A stretch of DNA of 64,000 nt, from assembly GCF_004784475.1 (NCBI RefSeq), contig NZ_SRRT01000009.1, positions 186,001 to 250,000 on the forward strand, in the 5' to 3' direction. This stretch comes from Streptomyces bauhiniae. Its GTDB lineage: Bacteria > Actinomycetota > Actinomycetes > Streptomycetales > Streptomycetaceae. A program made the translations under genes and the position numbers. This document shows positions 7,153 through 15,931 of the stretch, one piece after another (the first letter of the stretch is position 1; each line of letters opens with the position of its first letter). The notes beneath the pieces are model-generated. The model saw nothing but the letters and a program-made list of their open reading frames with translations, was not told where the DNA came from and made no database searches.

Positions 7153-10100
7153 TCAGAGTTCCGTGCCCGTCTCCGCATCGATGCCCGCCCGCGCCCGGTA
7201 GGCCCGCACCAGCTCCACCGACGCCGGGCCGCGCGGACGCCTCCCCGGCCGGATGTCCACGGCGAACGTCTTCGCCTCCTGGATGTGGGTGTTCGGGTCC
7301 AGCGACAGATGCAGCAGCTCGTTGGCCGAGTCACCGGTGGTATAGCCGTTCGGACCCCAGTGGTAGGGCAGGCCCACCTGGTGCAGCGGGCGTCCGTTCA
7401 CGGTCAGCGGCGCCATCCGCTCGGTGACCAGCACCCGCGCCTCGATCACACCCCGCGCGCTGACGATCGTCGCCCAGCCCAGGTGCTCGAGACCGCGTTC
7501 GGCGGCCAGTTCCGGGGACACCTCGCAGAAGAACGCGGGCTGCAGCTCGGCCAGGTACGGCAGCCGGCGGGACATGCCGCCCGCCGTGTGGTGCTCGGTG
7601 AGCCGGTAGGTGGTGGCCACGTACGGGTACACCTCCGTGCCGGGCGCGCCGCCGCTCGGCTGGTACCGGTTGTCCGGGACCGAGGGGAGCAACTGCCGTA
7701 CCGGGTTGCGCTGTTGCTGGTACAGCAGGTTCGGGACGGGGGAGTCCTGCGGCTCGTAGTGGGTGGGCAGCGGGCCGTCCGTCAGCCCGGCCGGGACGTA
7801 CAGCCATGCCTTTCCGTCGGCCTGCATGATGAACGGGTCCCGGCCGGAGAGGGCCTCCGGTCCCTTGGCGTCCGGGGGCGGCTCGTGGTCGGGCGCCTTG
7901 TCCTTCTTGAAGTCCGGCACGTCGTGCCCGCTCCACTCACCGGCCTCGCCCTTGTCCGGGTCCCACCACACCAGCGCCTTGCGCTCGCTCCACGGCCGGC
8001 CGTCGGGGTCCGCCGAGGCGCGGTTGTAGAGGATGCGCCGGTTGGCGGGCCACGCCCACGCCCACTCGGGCGCCACCCAGCTCTGCTCGCCGCCGGGCTT
8101 GCGGCGGGCGGCCTGGTTGACGCCGTCGGCATACACCCCGCAGTAGATCCAGCAGCCGCACGCCGTCGAGCCGTCGTCCGCGAGCTGTTCGTACGAGGAG
8201 AGCGGAGTGCCGTCCGCCGTACGGCCGTTGATCTCGGCGAGCACGGCCTCCGCGTCCGGTTCGGCGAGCGGGCCCCCGGTCGGATAGTCCCAGACCAGGT
8301 CCAGCAGCGGCCGGTCCATCTCGTCGGTGGACGCCGCGAGTTTCTCCCGGATCAGCCGGCCGAGATGGTAGGTGAACCACAGGTCGCTGCGCGCCTCGCC
8401 GGGCGGCTCGACCGCCTGGTGGTGCCACTGGAGCAGCCGCTGGGTGTTGGTGAAGCTGCCCGCCTTCTCGGTGTGCGCGGCGGCCGGGAGGAAGAACACC
8501 TCGGTGCCGATGTCCTCGGTGCGCAGCTCCCCGGTCTCGATCTCGGGGCCGTCCTGCCACCAGGTGGCCGACTCGATCAGCGAGAAGTCCCGCACCACCA
8601 GCCACTCCAGGGCCGCCATGCCCAGCCGCATCATCTTGGCGTCGGCATTGCCCACGGCGGGGTTCTCGCCCAGCAGGAAGTAGCCCCGGCAGGTGCCGTC
8701 CAACTGCGCCAGCGTCGTCTCGTACGTGGAGTGGGAGCCGGTCAGCCGGGGCAGGTGGTCGAAGCAGAAGTCGTTCTCCGCGGTGGCCGCGTCCCCCCAG
8801 TACGCCTTGAGCAGACTGACCAGGTAGGAGCGCATGTTGCCCCAGTAGCCCTTGTGGGCGGACTCCGCCTCCACGAAGGCGTCGAGGTCCTGGCGCTGGT
8901 GGGCGTGGGGCATCGGGATGTAGCCGGGCAGCAGGTTGAACAGGGTCGGGATGTCCGTCGAGCCCTGGATGGAGGCGTGCCCGCGCAGCGCGAGGATGCC
9001 GCCGCCGGGCCGGCCGATGTTGCCCAGCAGGCTCTGCAGCACGGCGGCGGTACGGATGTACTGCACGCCCACCGTGTGCTGGGTCCAGCCGACCGCGTAG
9101 GCGAACGCCGTGGTCCGCTCGCGCCCGGAGTTCTCCGTGACCAGCTCGCACACCTCGCGGAACGTGTCCTGCGGGACCCCGCAGACCCGCTCCACCATCT
9201 CGGGGGTGTAGCGGGCGTAGTGCCGCTTGAGGACCTGGAGGACACAGCGCGGATGGGTGAGCGTCTCGTCCCGCTCGGGCTCGCCCTCACCGAGCGGGGC
9301 ACCGCCCGAGCCGTGCGACTCGCCGCGCGCGGCCTCGCTCATCGAGCCGCCGTCCGCGCTCTCCTCCCGGTCGCGCTCCCCGGCCGGCGCCCGCACCTCC
9401 ATGCCCTCGTACTGCCAGGTGCTCTGGTCGTAGGTGCGGCTGTCCGGGTCCAGCCCGGAGAAGACACCGTCCAGGTCCTCGGTGTCGCGGAAGCCCTCGC
9501 GCAGGATCACCGGCGCGTTGGTGTAGGCCACCACATAGTCGCGGAAGTACTTGTCCTCGCTCAGCACATGGTTGACGATCCCGCCGAGGAACGCGATGTC
9601 CGAGCCCGCGCGCAGCGGTACGTGCAGGTCCGCCAGCGCGCTGGTACGGGTGAAGCGCGGGTCGACATGGATCACCTTGGCGCCGCGCGCCTTGGCCTCC
9701 ATCACCCACTGGAACCCGACCGGATGGCACTCGGCCATGTTCGAGCCCTGGATGACGACACAGTCGGAGTTCTGGAGGTCCTGCTGGAAGGTGGTCGCGC
9801 CGCCGCGGCCGAACGAGGTTCCCAGACCGGGAACCGTGGAGGAGTGTCAAACACGCGCCTGGTTCTCGATCTGAATGGCACCCAGGGCGGTGAACAACTT
9901 CTTGATGAGGTAGTTCTCCTCGTTGTCCAGCGTCGCCCCACCGAGGCTCGCCAGGCCCAGCGTGCGCCGGGTGCGCCGTCCCCCGGCCTCCCACTGCCAG
10001 CCCGCGCGCCGGGCCGCGATCACCCGGTCGGCGATCATGTCCATCGCCGTGCCCAGCTCCAGCCGCTCCCACCCGGTGCCGTGCGGACGCCGGTACAGGA

Positions 10101-10413
10101 CGTGGTGCTCGCGGGCGTCCCCCGTGGTGAGCTGAAGGCTGGCCGCGCCCTTGGGGCAGAGCCGGCCGCGCGAGATGGGGGAGTCGGGGTCGCCCTCGAT
10201 CTGGGTGACCTCACCGTTCTCCACGTACACGTTCTGGCCGCAGCCCACCGCGCAGTACGGGCAGACGGACTTCACCACCCGGTCGGCGGTCGCCACCCGG
10301 GGGTCCAGGCCCGCGCTGCGCGGGCTCTTGGCCGCCGCGCCCCGCCCGAGCGGGTCCGTACCGGTGAGCTGACGGTAGACCGGCCACGAGTCGATCCAGG
10401 TGCGTACGCCCAT
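7153..10413 (-). CDS. Selenocysteine-containing formate dehydrogenase, molybdenum subunit
   Basis: This enzyme oxidises formate to CO2 at a Mo-bis-MGD centre. The reading frame from ATG 10413 to 7153 (1,086 residues) contains a single internal TGA at 9847-9849, codon 189. It falls in the context IENQARV-TGA-HSSTVPGLG, exactly where E. coli FdnG has VUHG (selenocysteine). A SECIS-like hairpin follows. Cysteines 51, 54, 58 and 86 (CPYCAVGCG, RLCPKG) bind a [4Fe-4S] cluster, and K88 is conserved. The C-terminal part (about 950-1,075) is the molydopterin dinucleotide-binding domain. An acidic/Gly-rich insertion near residue 350 is unlike the E. coli enzyme. There is no twin-arginine signal, so it probably faces the cytoplasm. 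It is the last gene of its operon, 2 bases after the NrfD-like gene. Treating it as two ORFs or a pseudogene would be wrong. Confidence 0.9.
9817..9849 (-). other. Selenocysteine UGA codon plus SECIS hairpin
   Basis: On the minus strand the TGA (9849-9847) is followed by 11 bases. Then comes a perfect hairpin, GGTTCCC-GGTCT-GGGAACC, at 9835-9817, with a 7-bp stem and a 5-base loop. The loop GGTCT matches the SelB-recognised loop of the E. coli fdhF SECIS as I remember it. The distance from UGA to GGTCT (18 bases) also matches. The hairpin lies inside the coding sequence, as is usual in bacteria. This indicates SelB-dependent readthrough. No selA, selB, selC or selD is present in this window. 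Confidence 0.85.
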
Positions 10414-10415
10414 GC

Positions 10416-11378
10416 CTACCTCCCCAGCCGTTCCCGCTGCGGCACGACCGTGTACTTCGGGTCCTCGGCCGACGCCACCCCGGCCCGGAACACCCCGAAC
10501 CGCAGGGCCGCCGACCCGGCCAGCAGGGCCGCCCCGGCGACGGCGGCCGGACGCCGGTCGCGTACCCGCCCGGTCAGCAGCGCCAGCGCGGCACCGCCCG
10601 CCGTCAGCGCCTCCGCCGCGCGCAGCAGGCGGCGCGCGCCGCCCAGCTCGAAGGGCTCGGCGGCCAGGCCCATACGGCGTTTCTGCCGCCGGAAGTAGCC
10701 CAGTTCCAGCGCCGCGCCCAGCACGGCCACGCGCCGCGCCGGGCCCGCCTCGGCCCACGGGACGGTGAGCAGCGCCAGACCGGCCGCCGCCGAGGCGCCG
10801 GAACCGGCGAACACGAACGGCAGCTCGCGGTACCCCTCGTGCCAGGAGGGCACCGCCGTGTCCGCGATCAGCACCGCCGTGTACGTGGCGACGGCCGGCG
10901 CCAGCACGGCGGCCCCCGCCGTCGCCGCGACCCCGAGGGGCCGGAACCGGCGGACCGTGTCGGTGGCCGCCGCCACCATCGTCAGCGGCGCGTACCCGGC
11001 GAGCAGCCAGGAGCCCACGCTCATCGGCGAGGTCGGCTTGAAGACCCGGAGCATGTTCAGGAAGCGGGCCGGGCGCCCCAGATCGTGGACGAGCGCGGCC
11101 AGCGAGAGCGAGATCGCCCCGGCCGCGCCCAGCCGTGCCCGCCGCGCCAGCACCGGCCGCCCGGTCAGCTCGGCCCCCGCCGCCAGCAGCGAGGACCCGC
11201 CGGCCAGCCCGCCCAGGTACAGATACCCGGCGATGTCCAGCGCCTCCCAGGTCGGCTTGTTCAGCACGGGCAGGCCGTAGTACGAACTGAACTCGGCGTC
11301 CGGCACGACCGGTTGGCCGTCCTGACCGCGTCGGCGGCGCCGTCGGCGGGAGGCGCGGGGCAGGGCCGGGCCGCTCAT
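10416..11378 (-). CDS. NrfD/PsrC-like membrane subunit of formate dehydrogenase
   Basis: This 320-residue integral membrane protein would anchor the dehydrogenase and pass electrons to or from the quinone pool. After an Arg-rich start and a soluble stretch with YYGLPVLNKPTWE, it has about eight hydrophobic helices. The NrfD-type segment GYLYLGGLAGGSSLLAAGAEL opens the first pair. HDLGRPARFLNMLRVFKPTSPMSVGSW is the typical family signature. The tail (DPKYTVVPQRER) is the conserved cytoplasmic C-terminus seen in actinobacterial copies. It starts at an ATG overlapping the FeS gene stop and ends 2 bases before the molybdenum subunit, so all three are co-translated. The NrfD type replaces the cytochrome b (FdnI) anchor of enteric enzymes. 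Confidence 0.88.
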   Translation of the reverse strand: MSGPALPRASRRRRRRRGQDGQPVVPDAEFSSYYGLPVLNKPTWEALDIAGYLYLGGLAGGSSLLAAGAELTGRPVLARRARLGAAGAISLSLAALVHDLGRPARFLNMLRVFKPTSPMSVGSWLLAGYAPLTMVAAATDTVRRFRPLGVAATAGAAVLAPAVATYTAVLIADTAVPSWHEGYRELPFVFAGSGASAAAGLALLTVPWAEAGPARRVAVLGAALELGYFRRQKRRMGLAAEPFELGGARRLLRAAEALTAGGAALALLTGRVRDRRPAAVAGAALLAGSAALRFGVFRAGVASAEDPKYTVVPQRERLGR

Positions 11379-12337
11379 CGCCGGCTCCCGGCGAATCCGG
11401 CGGCGACGAGCGCGCCGAGCGTGGCCGCTGCCAGCGCCGCGTGCCGCCACATGTCCGGCAGGTCCCTGGTGGTCACCACCGGGTCCGGCGGCAGTCCGTA
11501 CACCTCCGGCTCGTCGAGCAGCAGGAAGAACGCGCCGTCGCCGCCGACCCCGTTCTCCGGGTCCTCGCCGTACAGCCGGGCGTCGCTCACCCCGGCCGCG
11601 TGCAGGCCCGCCACGCGGGTGGCGGCGCGCTCGCGCAGTTCGTCCAGCGGGCCGAACTGGATGGAGTCGGTGGGGCACGCCTTGGCGCAGGCCGGTTCCG
11701 TGCCGACGCCGAGCCGGTCGTAGCAGAGGGTGCACTTCCAGGCACGGCCGTCGTCGGGGCGCTGGTCGATCACGCCGTACGGGCAGGCGGGCACGCAGTA
11801 GCCGCAGCCGTTGCAGATGTCCTCCTGGACCACCACCGTGCCGAACTCGGTGTGGAACAGCGCGCCCGTGGGACACACGTCCAGACAGGCCGCGTGGGTG
11901 CAGTGCTTGCACACGTCCGACGACATCAGCCAGCGCATCCCGGCCGGGCCCTCGGGGGCGACCGGGGGCAGGGCGTCGCGCGGGCCGGGGGAGTCGGTGC
12001 CGAGGCGCGCGGCGGCGGCGAACACGTCGTCGTCCCCGGCGCTCTCCCGGCCGGCCGGGACGCGCTGCTCGATGAAGGCCACGTGGCGCCAGGTGTCGGC
12101 GCCGAGCCGTCGGGTGTTGTCGTACGACATGCCCGTCAGCTCCAGCCCGTCCTCCGGGATGGCGTTCCACTCCTTGCAGGCGACCTCGCATGCCTTGCAG
12201 CCGATGCAGACGGAGGTGTCGGTGAAGAAGCCCACGCGCGGCGGGGCGTCGGGATAGCCGTCGGCGGCGGCCAGGTCCGGCTCCGGCCCGGACAGCAGAT
12301 CGCCGCCCGGCCGTGTGCCGTCGTCGTCCCGCACCAT
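11375..12337 (-). CDS. Formate dehydrogenase iron-sulfur subunit (4 x [4Fe-4S])
   Basis: This 320-residue electron-transfer subunit has four ferredoxin-type cysteine groups: CIGCKACEVAC near residue 36, CKHCTHAACLDVCP, CNGCGYCVPACP, and CTLCYD paired with CAKACP. They should carry electrons from the molybdenum subunit to the NrfD anchor. A hydrophobic stretch close to the C-terminus (HAALAAATLGALVAAGFAG) is a likely membrane anchor, as in FdnH. The ATG at 12337 has the good ribosome binding site GAGGAGGGC; longer versions of the frame upstream have none. It is the first gene of the operon, and its promoter region is shared with the divergent gene at 12518. Confidence 0.92.
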   Translation of the reverse strand: MVRDDDGTRPGGDLLSGPEPDLAAADGYPDAPPRVGFFTDTSVCIGCKACEVACKEWNAIPEDGLELTGMSYDNTRRLGADTWRHVAFIEQRVPAGRESAGDDDVFAAAARLGTDSPGPRDALPPVAPEGPAGMRWLMSSDVCKHCTHAACLDVCPTGALFHTEFGTVVVQEDICNGCGYCVPACPYGVIDQRPDDGRAWKCTLCYDRLGVGTEPACAKACPTDSIQFGPLDELRERAATRVAGLHAAGVSDARLYGEDPENGVGGDGAFFLLLDEPEVYGLPPDPVVTTRDLPDMWRHAALAAATLGALVAAGFAGSRR

Positions 12338-12402
12338 GCGACAGCCCTCCTCGGTCTCCTGGTGGCCCACGTTCCCGAGCGTGGCACGTGTGCCCGGGCA
12401 GC

Positions 12403-12426
12403 GCGCTCCGAAACGGCCGGCTCGGA
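12403..12426. repeat. Inverted repeat in the formate dehydrogenase promoter region
   Basis: GCTCCGA and TCGGAGC face each other across a 10-base GC-rich spacer, 66-90 bases before the FeS-subunit start. The two perfect 7-base arms could be an operator for the operon, for example for a dimeric regulator. No regulator family can be named from this alone, and a GC-rich chance repeat is possible. Confidence 0.3.
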
Positions 12427-12448
12427 GCATCCGGCCCCCCCCGGCCCC

Positions 12449-12473
12449 GCATGCCCGGAGGGCCACGGGGTAC
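12449..12473 (+). promoter_or_regulatory. Sigma-B-type promoter (GCAT-N15-GGGTAC)
   Basis: GCAT at 12449-12452 and GGGTAC at 12468-12473 are separated by 15 bases. This fits the consensus GNNT-N14-16-GGGTAC/T described for Streptomyces sigma-B promoters. It lies 45 bases before the ATG of the small gene at 12518. It is one of six such sites in this part of the window. Confidence 0.6.
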
Positions 12474-12517
12474 CCGCGACGGACCGCCCGACCAGCACCG
12501 GCAGACGAGGAGAAGCC

Positions 12518-12730
12518 ATGACGGAGCACCGCGACCCCCACGCCCGGCGCGTCCCGAGGGACCTGCCCGACCAGCAGGCGAGTGACGACAACGACCGCTG
12601 GGACGCTCCCGCGAAGGACGACGCCCGCGAGGTGCCCGACACCGATGAGGCGGGCGCCGGCCCGCGCGGCGCGCCGGAGTCCGCCGGGGTGCGCCCGGAC
12701 CAGCCCGTGCCCGACGAGCCCTCCGGCTGA
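12518..12730 (+). CDS. Small acidic hydrophilic protein, probably disordered
   Basis: This 70-residue protein has no hydrophobic segment and is rich in Asp, Pro, Arg and Glu (MTEHRDPHARRVPRDLPD... DQPVPDEPSG). I do not recognise a family. Such small charged proteins under stress sigma factors are common in Streptomyces and some act in desiccation or osmotic protection, but that is only analogy. The ATG has a good ribosome binding site (GAGGAGA, 5 bases), and a GGGTAC promoter lies 45 bases upstream, which supports expression as a monocistronic stress gene. It is divergent from the formate dehydrogenase operon. Confidence 0.6.
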   Translation: MTEHRDPHARRVPRDLPDQQASDDNDRWDAPAKDDAREVPDTDEAGAGPRGAPESAGVRPDQPVPDEPSG

Positions 12731-12763
12731 CGCCCCCCAAGACGCTGACGCCCCCCCCGAGAA

Positions 12764-13546
12764 TCAGTGCTGGCAGTTCGGGCACCACAGCGTGCGGCGG
12801 CCGGAGACGCGCCCCGAGCGCAGCTCCGTGCCGCAGCGCGGGCAGGCCGGGGACGCGTCGTCCCGGCGCCCGGTGAGCCACGTACGGCGCGGCGGCACCC
12901 GCCCGGCGCGCACGGCGGACGCCAGCACGCGCCGCATCGCCGTGTACACGCCCCGCGCCTCGCCCTCGCCGAGGCTCTTCGCCGGGCGCTCGGGGGCGAT
13001 ACCGGCCCGCCACAGGATCTCGTCGCTGAGCAGGTTGCCCAGGCCCGAGATGAGGGACTGGTCCATCAGCACGCTCTTGACCGCGCCCCGCCGCCCGGCC
13101 AGCAGCTCCACGAACTCCGTACGGTCCAGGTCGAGCGCGTCCGGGCCGAGGTCCGCCTCCAGCTCGGCCACCGCCTCCCGGTCCTCGGCGAACCGGATGC
13201 CCTGGAGCTTGCGCTGGTCGCGGTAGCGGAGCTGACGGCCGCCGTCGAGGGTCAGCACGACCCGGTCGTGGTCGTGCGGGGGATCGTCGGCGGAGGCGGC
13301 CACCAGCTCGCCGGTCATCCCGAAGTGCCAGACCACCGCCGGCCCGTCGTCCAGCGGGGCGATCAGCAGCTTGCCGTGGCGGCGCGGCTCCGCGAACCGG
13401 TGGCCCTCCACCCCGCTGCGCAGCCGCCGCGCGCTGACCCCGCGCAGCACGCCCGCGTCCCGGACATCCACCTTCTCCACAGGGTGCCCCTGACCGCAGG
13501 AGCGCAGCACTCCGCGGAACGCTTCGACATCGGGCAGCTCCGGCAT
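12764..13546 (-). CDS. Fpg/Nei-family DNA glycosylase
   Basis: This 260-residue base-excision repair enzyme removes oxidised bases and nicks the abasic site. The mature N-terminus PELPDVE supplies the catalytic proline and glutamate, and the lysine in RRHGKLLI is the conserved Fpg lysine. DQSLISGLGNLLSDEILWRAGI is the helix-two-turn-helix. The C-terminal zinc finger CPRC-x17-CPNC ends the protein, as in the family. Whether it prefers oxidised purines (Fpg) or pyrimidines (Nei) cannot be read here. It lies 25 bases downstream of the NAD-epimerase gene on the same strand and probably shares its GGGTAC promoter, which would make it a stress-induced glycosylase alongside a housekeeping Fpg elsewhere. 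Confidence 0.9.
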   Translation of the reverse strand: MPELPDVEAFRGVLRSCGQGHPVEKVDVRDAGVLRGVSARRLRSGVEGHRFAEPRRHGKLLIAPLDDGPAVVWHFGMTGELVAASADDPPHDHDRVVLTLDGGRQLRYRDQRKLQGIRFAEDREAVAELEADLGPDALDLDRTEFVELLAGRRGAVKSVLMDQSLISGLGNLLSDEILWRAGIAPERPAKSLGEGEARGVYTAMRRVLASAVRAGRVPPRRTWLTGRRDDASPACPRCGTELRSGRVSGRRTLWCPNCQH

Positions 13547-13571
13547 GCCCGCCTCCTTCAGTGGTCCGGGT

Positions 13572-14594
13572 TCACGAGGCGAGCGGCGCGGTGTCCATGC
13601 CCACGTGCTCCCTCAGCCCTTCCAGGAACTCGCCGATCGCCTCCACGGCCGTGTACCGGGGCTCCCAGTCCAGCTCGGTCCGCGCGCGGGCGGAGTCCAG
13701 CAGCGGCAGCCGCAGTACCGCGTCGAAGAGGTCCGGCGAGGCGGGCACCAGCCGCAGCCGCCAGACGGCCGACAGCGCGGCCCGCAGCGGCGGCAGCGGG
13801 ACGCGCAGCGGGCGCGCCTCCAACAGCCCGGCCAGCGTGGCCGCGTCCACGGGCGGGTCGGCGGCCAGGTTGAAGGCGCCGCGCACCGGGCGGAGCACCG
13901 CCTCGGTGAACGCGGCGGCCGCGTCGTCGGTGTGCACCGCCTGGAACTTCAGCCCCGGCAGATCCGGGATCACCGGCACGAACGGCGGCCGCACCCACTG
14001 GGTGGGCAGCCAGGACCCGGCGAAGATCCGCCGCTGCTCCGAGGCCGCCTCCCGCTTGAAGAGGAACCCCGGCCGCATCCGCACCACCCGCGTCTCAGGA
14101 TGCTTCAGCTCATAGGCGTCCAAGTACCGCTCCAGATAGGACTTTTCCCGGCAGTACGCGGCCTGCGGCCAGCCGTGAGTGGGCCAGGACTCGTCCACCT
14201 CGCGGTCCTTGGGGCCCGGCGCGTAGGCGCCGACCGACGAGGCGTGCACCAGCGCGGGCACTCCCGCCTCCGCCGCCGCCTCGAACACCCGGATGCTGCC
14301 GAGGACGTTGGTCCGCCAGGTCGTCACCGGGTCGTGGGTGGGCTGGAACTTCCACGCCAGATGCACCACCGCGTCCGCGCCCCGGAAGAGGGACACGAGG
14401 TCGGCACCGTCCGGGTCCACGTCGGCCGCCACCCAGGCCGTGCCCTCCGGCTGCCAGTCGGGGGCCCTGCGCGCCACGCCGGTCACCGACGCCACCTCGG
14501 GACGCCCGCGCAGCGCCTCCACGACGCTCGTACCGACATTGCCGGTGGCGCCGGTCACCACCACCCGGAGCCCGCCGTTCGCCGTGCCGGTCAT
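13572..14594 (-). CDS. NAD-dependent epimerase/dehydratase family protein (extended SDR)
   Basis: This 340-residue Rossmann-fold protein opens with VVVTGATGNVGTSVVEAL, the GxxGxxG dinucleotide site, at about residues 11-28. The SDR catalytic pair is in AYCREKSYLERY (YxxxK), with the serine in ALVHASSVGAYAP. The substrate is unknown; relatives are sugar epimerases or atypical reductases. The ATG at 14594 has GGGAAGG upstream; the longer frame to 14690 lacks a binding site. A GCAT-N15-GGGTAC promoter lies 37-61 bases upstream, divergent from the alcohol dehydrogenase gene. The Fpg/Nei gene follows in the same operon. Confidence 0.85.
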   Translation of the reverse strand: MTGTANGGLRVVVTGATGNVGTSVVEALRGRPEVASVTGVARRAPDWQPEGTAWVAADVDPDGADLVSLFRGADAVVHLAWKFQPTHDPVTTWRTNVLGSIRVFEAAAEAGVPALVHASSVGAYAPGPKDREVDESWPTHGWPQAAYCREKSYLERYLDAYELKHPETRVVRMRPGFLFKREAASEQRRIFAGSWLPTQWVRPPFVPVIPDLPGLKFQAVHTDDAAAAFTEAVLRPVRGAFNLAADPPVDAATLAGLLEARPLRVPLPPLRAALSAVWRLRLVPASPDLFDAVLRLPLLDSARARTELDWEPRYTAVEAIGEFLEGLREHVGMDTAPLAS

Positions 14595-14630
14595 GACAGC
14601 CGCCTTCCCTGGAGGTCGAGGGCCCGCCGG

Positions 14631-14655
14631 GTACCCGTGGCACGGCCCGTCATGC
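14631..14655 (-). promoter_or_regulatory. Sigma-B-type promoter (GCAT-N15-GGGTAC) for the epimerase-Fpg operon
   Basis: On the minus strand GCAT (14655-14652) is followed after 15 bases by GGGTAC (14636-14631). The site lies 36 bases from the ATG at 14594. It is back to back with the promoter at 14659-14683 for the divergent gene, so both directions would respond to the same sigma factor. Confidence 0.6.
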
Positions 14656-14658
14656 GCC

Positions 14659-14690
14659 GGGTAAGTACCGGAGTGCCGGGTACCCGGCAC
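14659..14690 (+). promoter_or_regulatory. Sigma-B-type promoter overlapping an 18-base palindrome
   Basis: GGGT (14659-14662), 15 bases and GGGTAC (14678-14683) form a sigma-B-like promoter 45 bases before the dehydrogenase ATG at 14729. The -10 box is embedded in GTGCCGGGTACCCGGCAC (14673-14690), a perfect 18-base palindrome. A near copy of this sequence covers the divergent promoter (14626-14643). The palindrome could bind a repressor or could simply follow from the GGGTACCC core. Confidence 0.55.
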
Positions 14691-14728
14691 GGGAGCGAGC
14701 CGCAGTACCTACGAACATTGGAGGAGAC

Positions 14729-15916
14729 ATGCGCGCTCTCACCTGGCAGGGCAGGAGGGACGTCCGGGTCGACACCGTCCCCGACCCGCAGCTCCAGGAC
14801 CCCACCGACGTCATCGTGCGTGTGACGTCCAGCGGGATCTGCGGATCGGATCTGCATCTGTACGAAGTCCTCGGCCCGTTCCTCGACGCCGGCGACATCC
14901 TCGGCCACGAGCCCATGGGCATCGTGGAGGAGACCGGCTCCGAGGTGACCTCCCTCGCCCCCGGCGACCGCGTGGTGGTGCCCTTCAACGTCTCCTGCGG
15001 CCAGTGCCACATGTGCGGGCAGGGCCTGCACTCCCAGTGCGAGACCACCCAGGTCCGCGACCAGGGCATGGGCGCCTCCCTGTTCGGCTACACCAAGCTG
15101 TACGGCCAGGTCCCCGGCGGTCAGGCGCAGTTCCTCCGGGTGCCGTTCGGCGACCAGCTCCCCGTCAAGATCCCCGACGGTCCGCCCGACCAGCGCTTCC
15201 TCTACCTCTCCGACGTACTGCCCACCGCCTGGCAGGCCGTCGAGTACGCCGATGTGCAGCCCGGCGGCAGCCTGGTGGTGCTCGGCCTCGGCCCGATCGG
15301 CGAGATGGCCTGCCGCATCGCCCGGCACCGGGGCGTCGAGAAGGTCATCGGCGTCGACCTCGTCCCCGAACGCCTCGCCCGCGCCCGCGAACACGGCATC
15401 ACCGTCTACGACCTCGCCGAGTACGGCGACGGCCTGGCCGACGCCATCCGCGACGTCACCGACGGACGCGGCCCGGACGCCGTCATCGACGCCGTCGGCA
15501 TGGAGGCGCACGGCGCACCCGTCGCCAAGGCCGCCCAGTGGGCCACCGGTCTGCTACCCGACGCCCTCGCCCAGCGCCTCATGGAGAAGGCGGGCGTGGA
15601 CCGGCTCGGCGCGCTGCACCTGGCCATCGACATCGTCCGCCGGGGCGGCACCATCTCGCTGTCCGGCGTGTACGGCGGCATGGCCGACCCGATGCCGATG
15701 CTGACCCTGTTCGACAAGCAGATCCAGCTCCGCATGGGCCAGGCCAACGTGCACCGCTGGGTCGACGACATCCTCCCGCTGCTCACCGACGAGGACCCGC
15801 TGGGCGTGGACACCTTCGCCACTCACACCCTCCCGCTGGAGCAGGGCCCGCAGGCGTACGAGACGTTCCAGGCGAAGAAGGACGGCATGATCAAGGCGGT
15901 CCTGGAACCCTGGTGA
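14729..15916 (+). CDS. Zinc-dependent alcohol dehydrogenase (formaldehyde dehydrogenase-like MDR)
   Basis: This 395-residue medium-chain dehydrogenase has the catalytic zinc ligand in SSGICGSDLHLYE (Cys near residue 38) and GHEPMG (His). The structural zinc cysteines are CGQCHMCGQGLHSQC near residue 90. The NAD site VLGLGPIGEMACRIA is near 185. The long C-terminal half with DAVIDAVGMEAHG and an extra loop resembles the glutathione-independent formaldehyde dehydrogenase branch, and it is related to the gene at 28299. The substrate is unproven. It starts at an ATG after TTGGAGGAGAC, and its promoter is the GGGTAC site at 14678. It has its own transcription unit, convergent with a short membrane gene. 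Confidence 0.88.
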   Translation: MRALTWQGRRDVRVDTVPDPQLQDPTDVIVRVTSSGICGSDLHLYEVLGPFLDAGDILGHEPMGIVEETGSEVTSLAPGDRVVVPFNVSCGQCHMCGQGLHSQCETTQVRDQGMGASLFGYTKLYGQVPGGQAQFLRVPFGDQLPVKIPDGPPDQRFLYLSDVLPTAWQAVEYADVQPGGSLVVLGLGPIGEMACRIARHRGVEKVIGVDLVPERLARAREHGITVYDLAEYGDGLADAIRDVTDGRGPDAVIDAVGMEAHGAPVAKAAQWATGLLPDALAQRLMEKAGVDRLGALHLAIDIVRRGGTISLSGVYGGMADPMPMLTLFDKQIQLRMGQANVHRWVDDILPLLTDEDPLGVDTFATHTLPLEQGPQAYETFQAKKDGMIKAVLEPW

Positions 15917-15931
15917 GGCGCGCCCCGCGAC

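Noticed and set aside
9847..9849. Internal stop codon suggesting a disrupted formate dehydrogenase gene.
   Set aside because: The TGA is at the exact selenocysteine position, is followed by a SECIS hairpin, and the frame is intact on both sides.
10416..13013. 865-residue frame continuing far upstream of the NrfD gene.
   Set aside because: The N-terminal 545 residues are the shadow of the FeS gene in another frame. The ATG at 11378 overlaps the FeS stop and begins the family homology.
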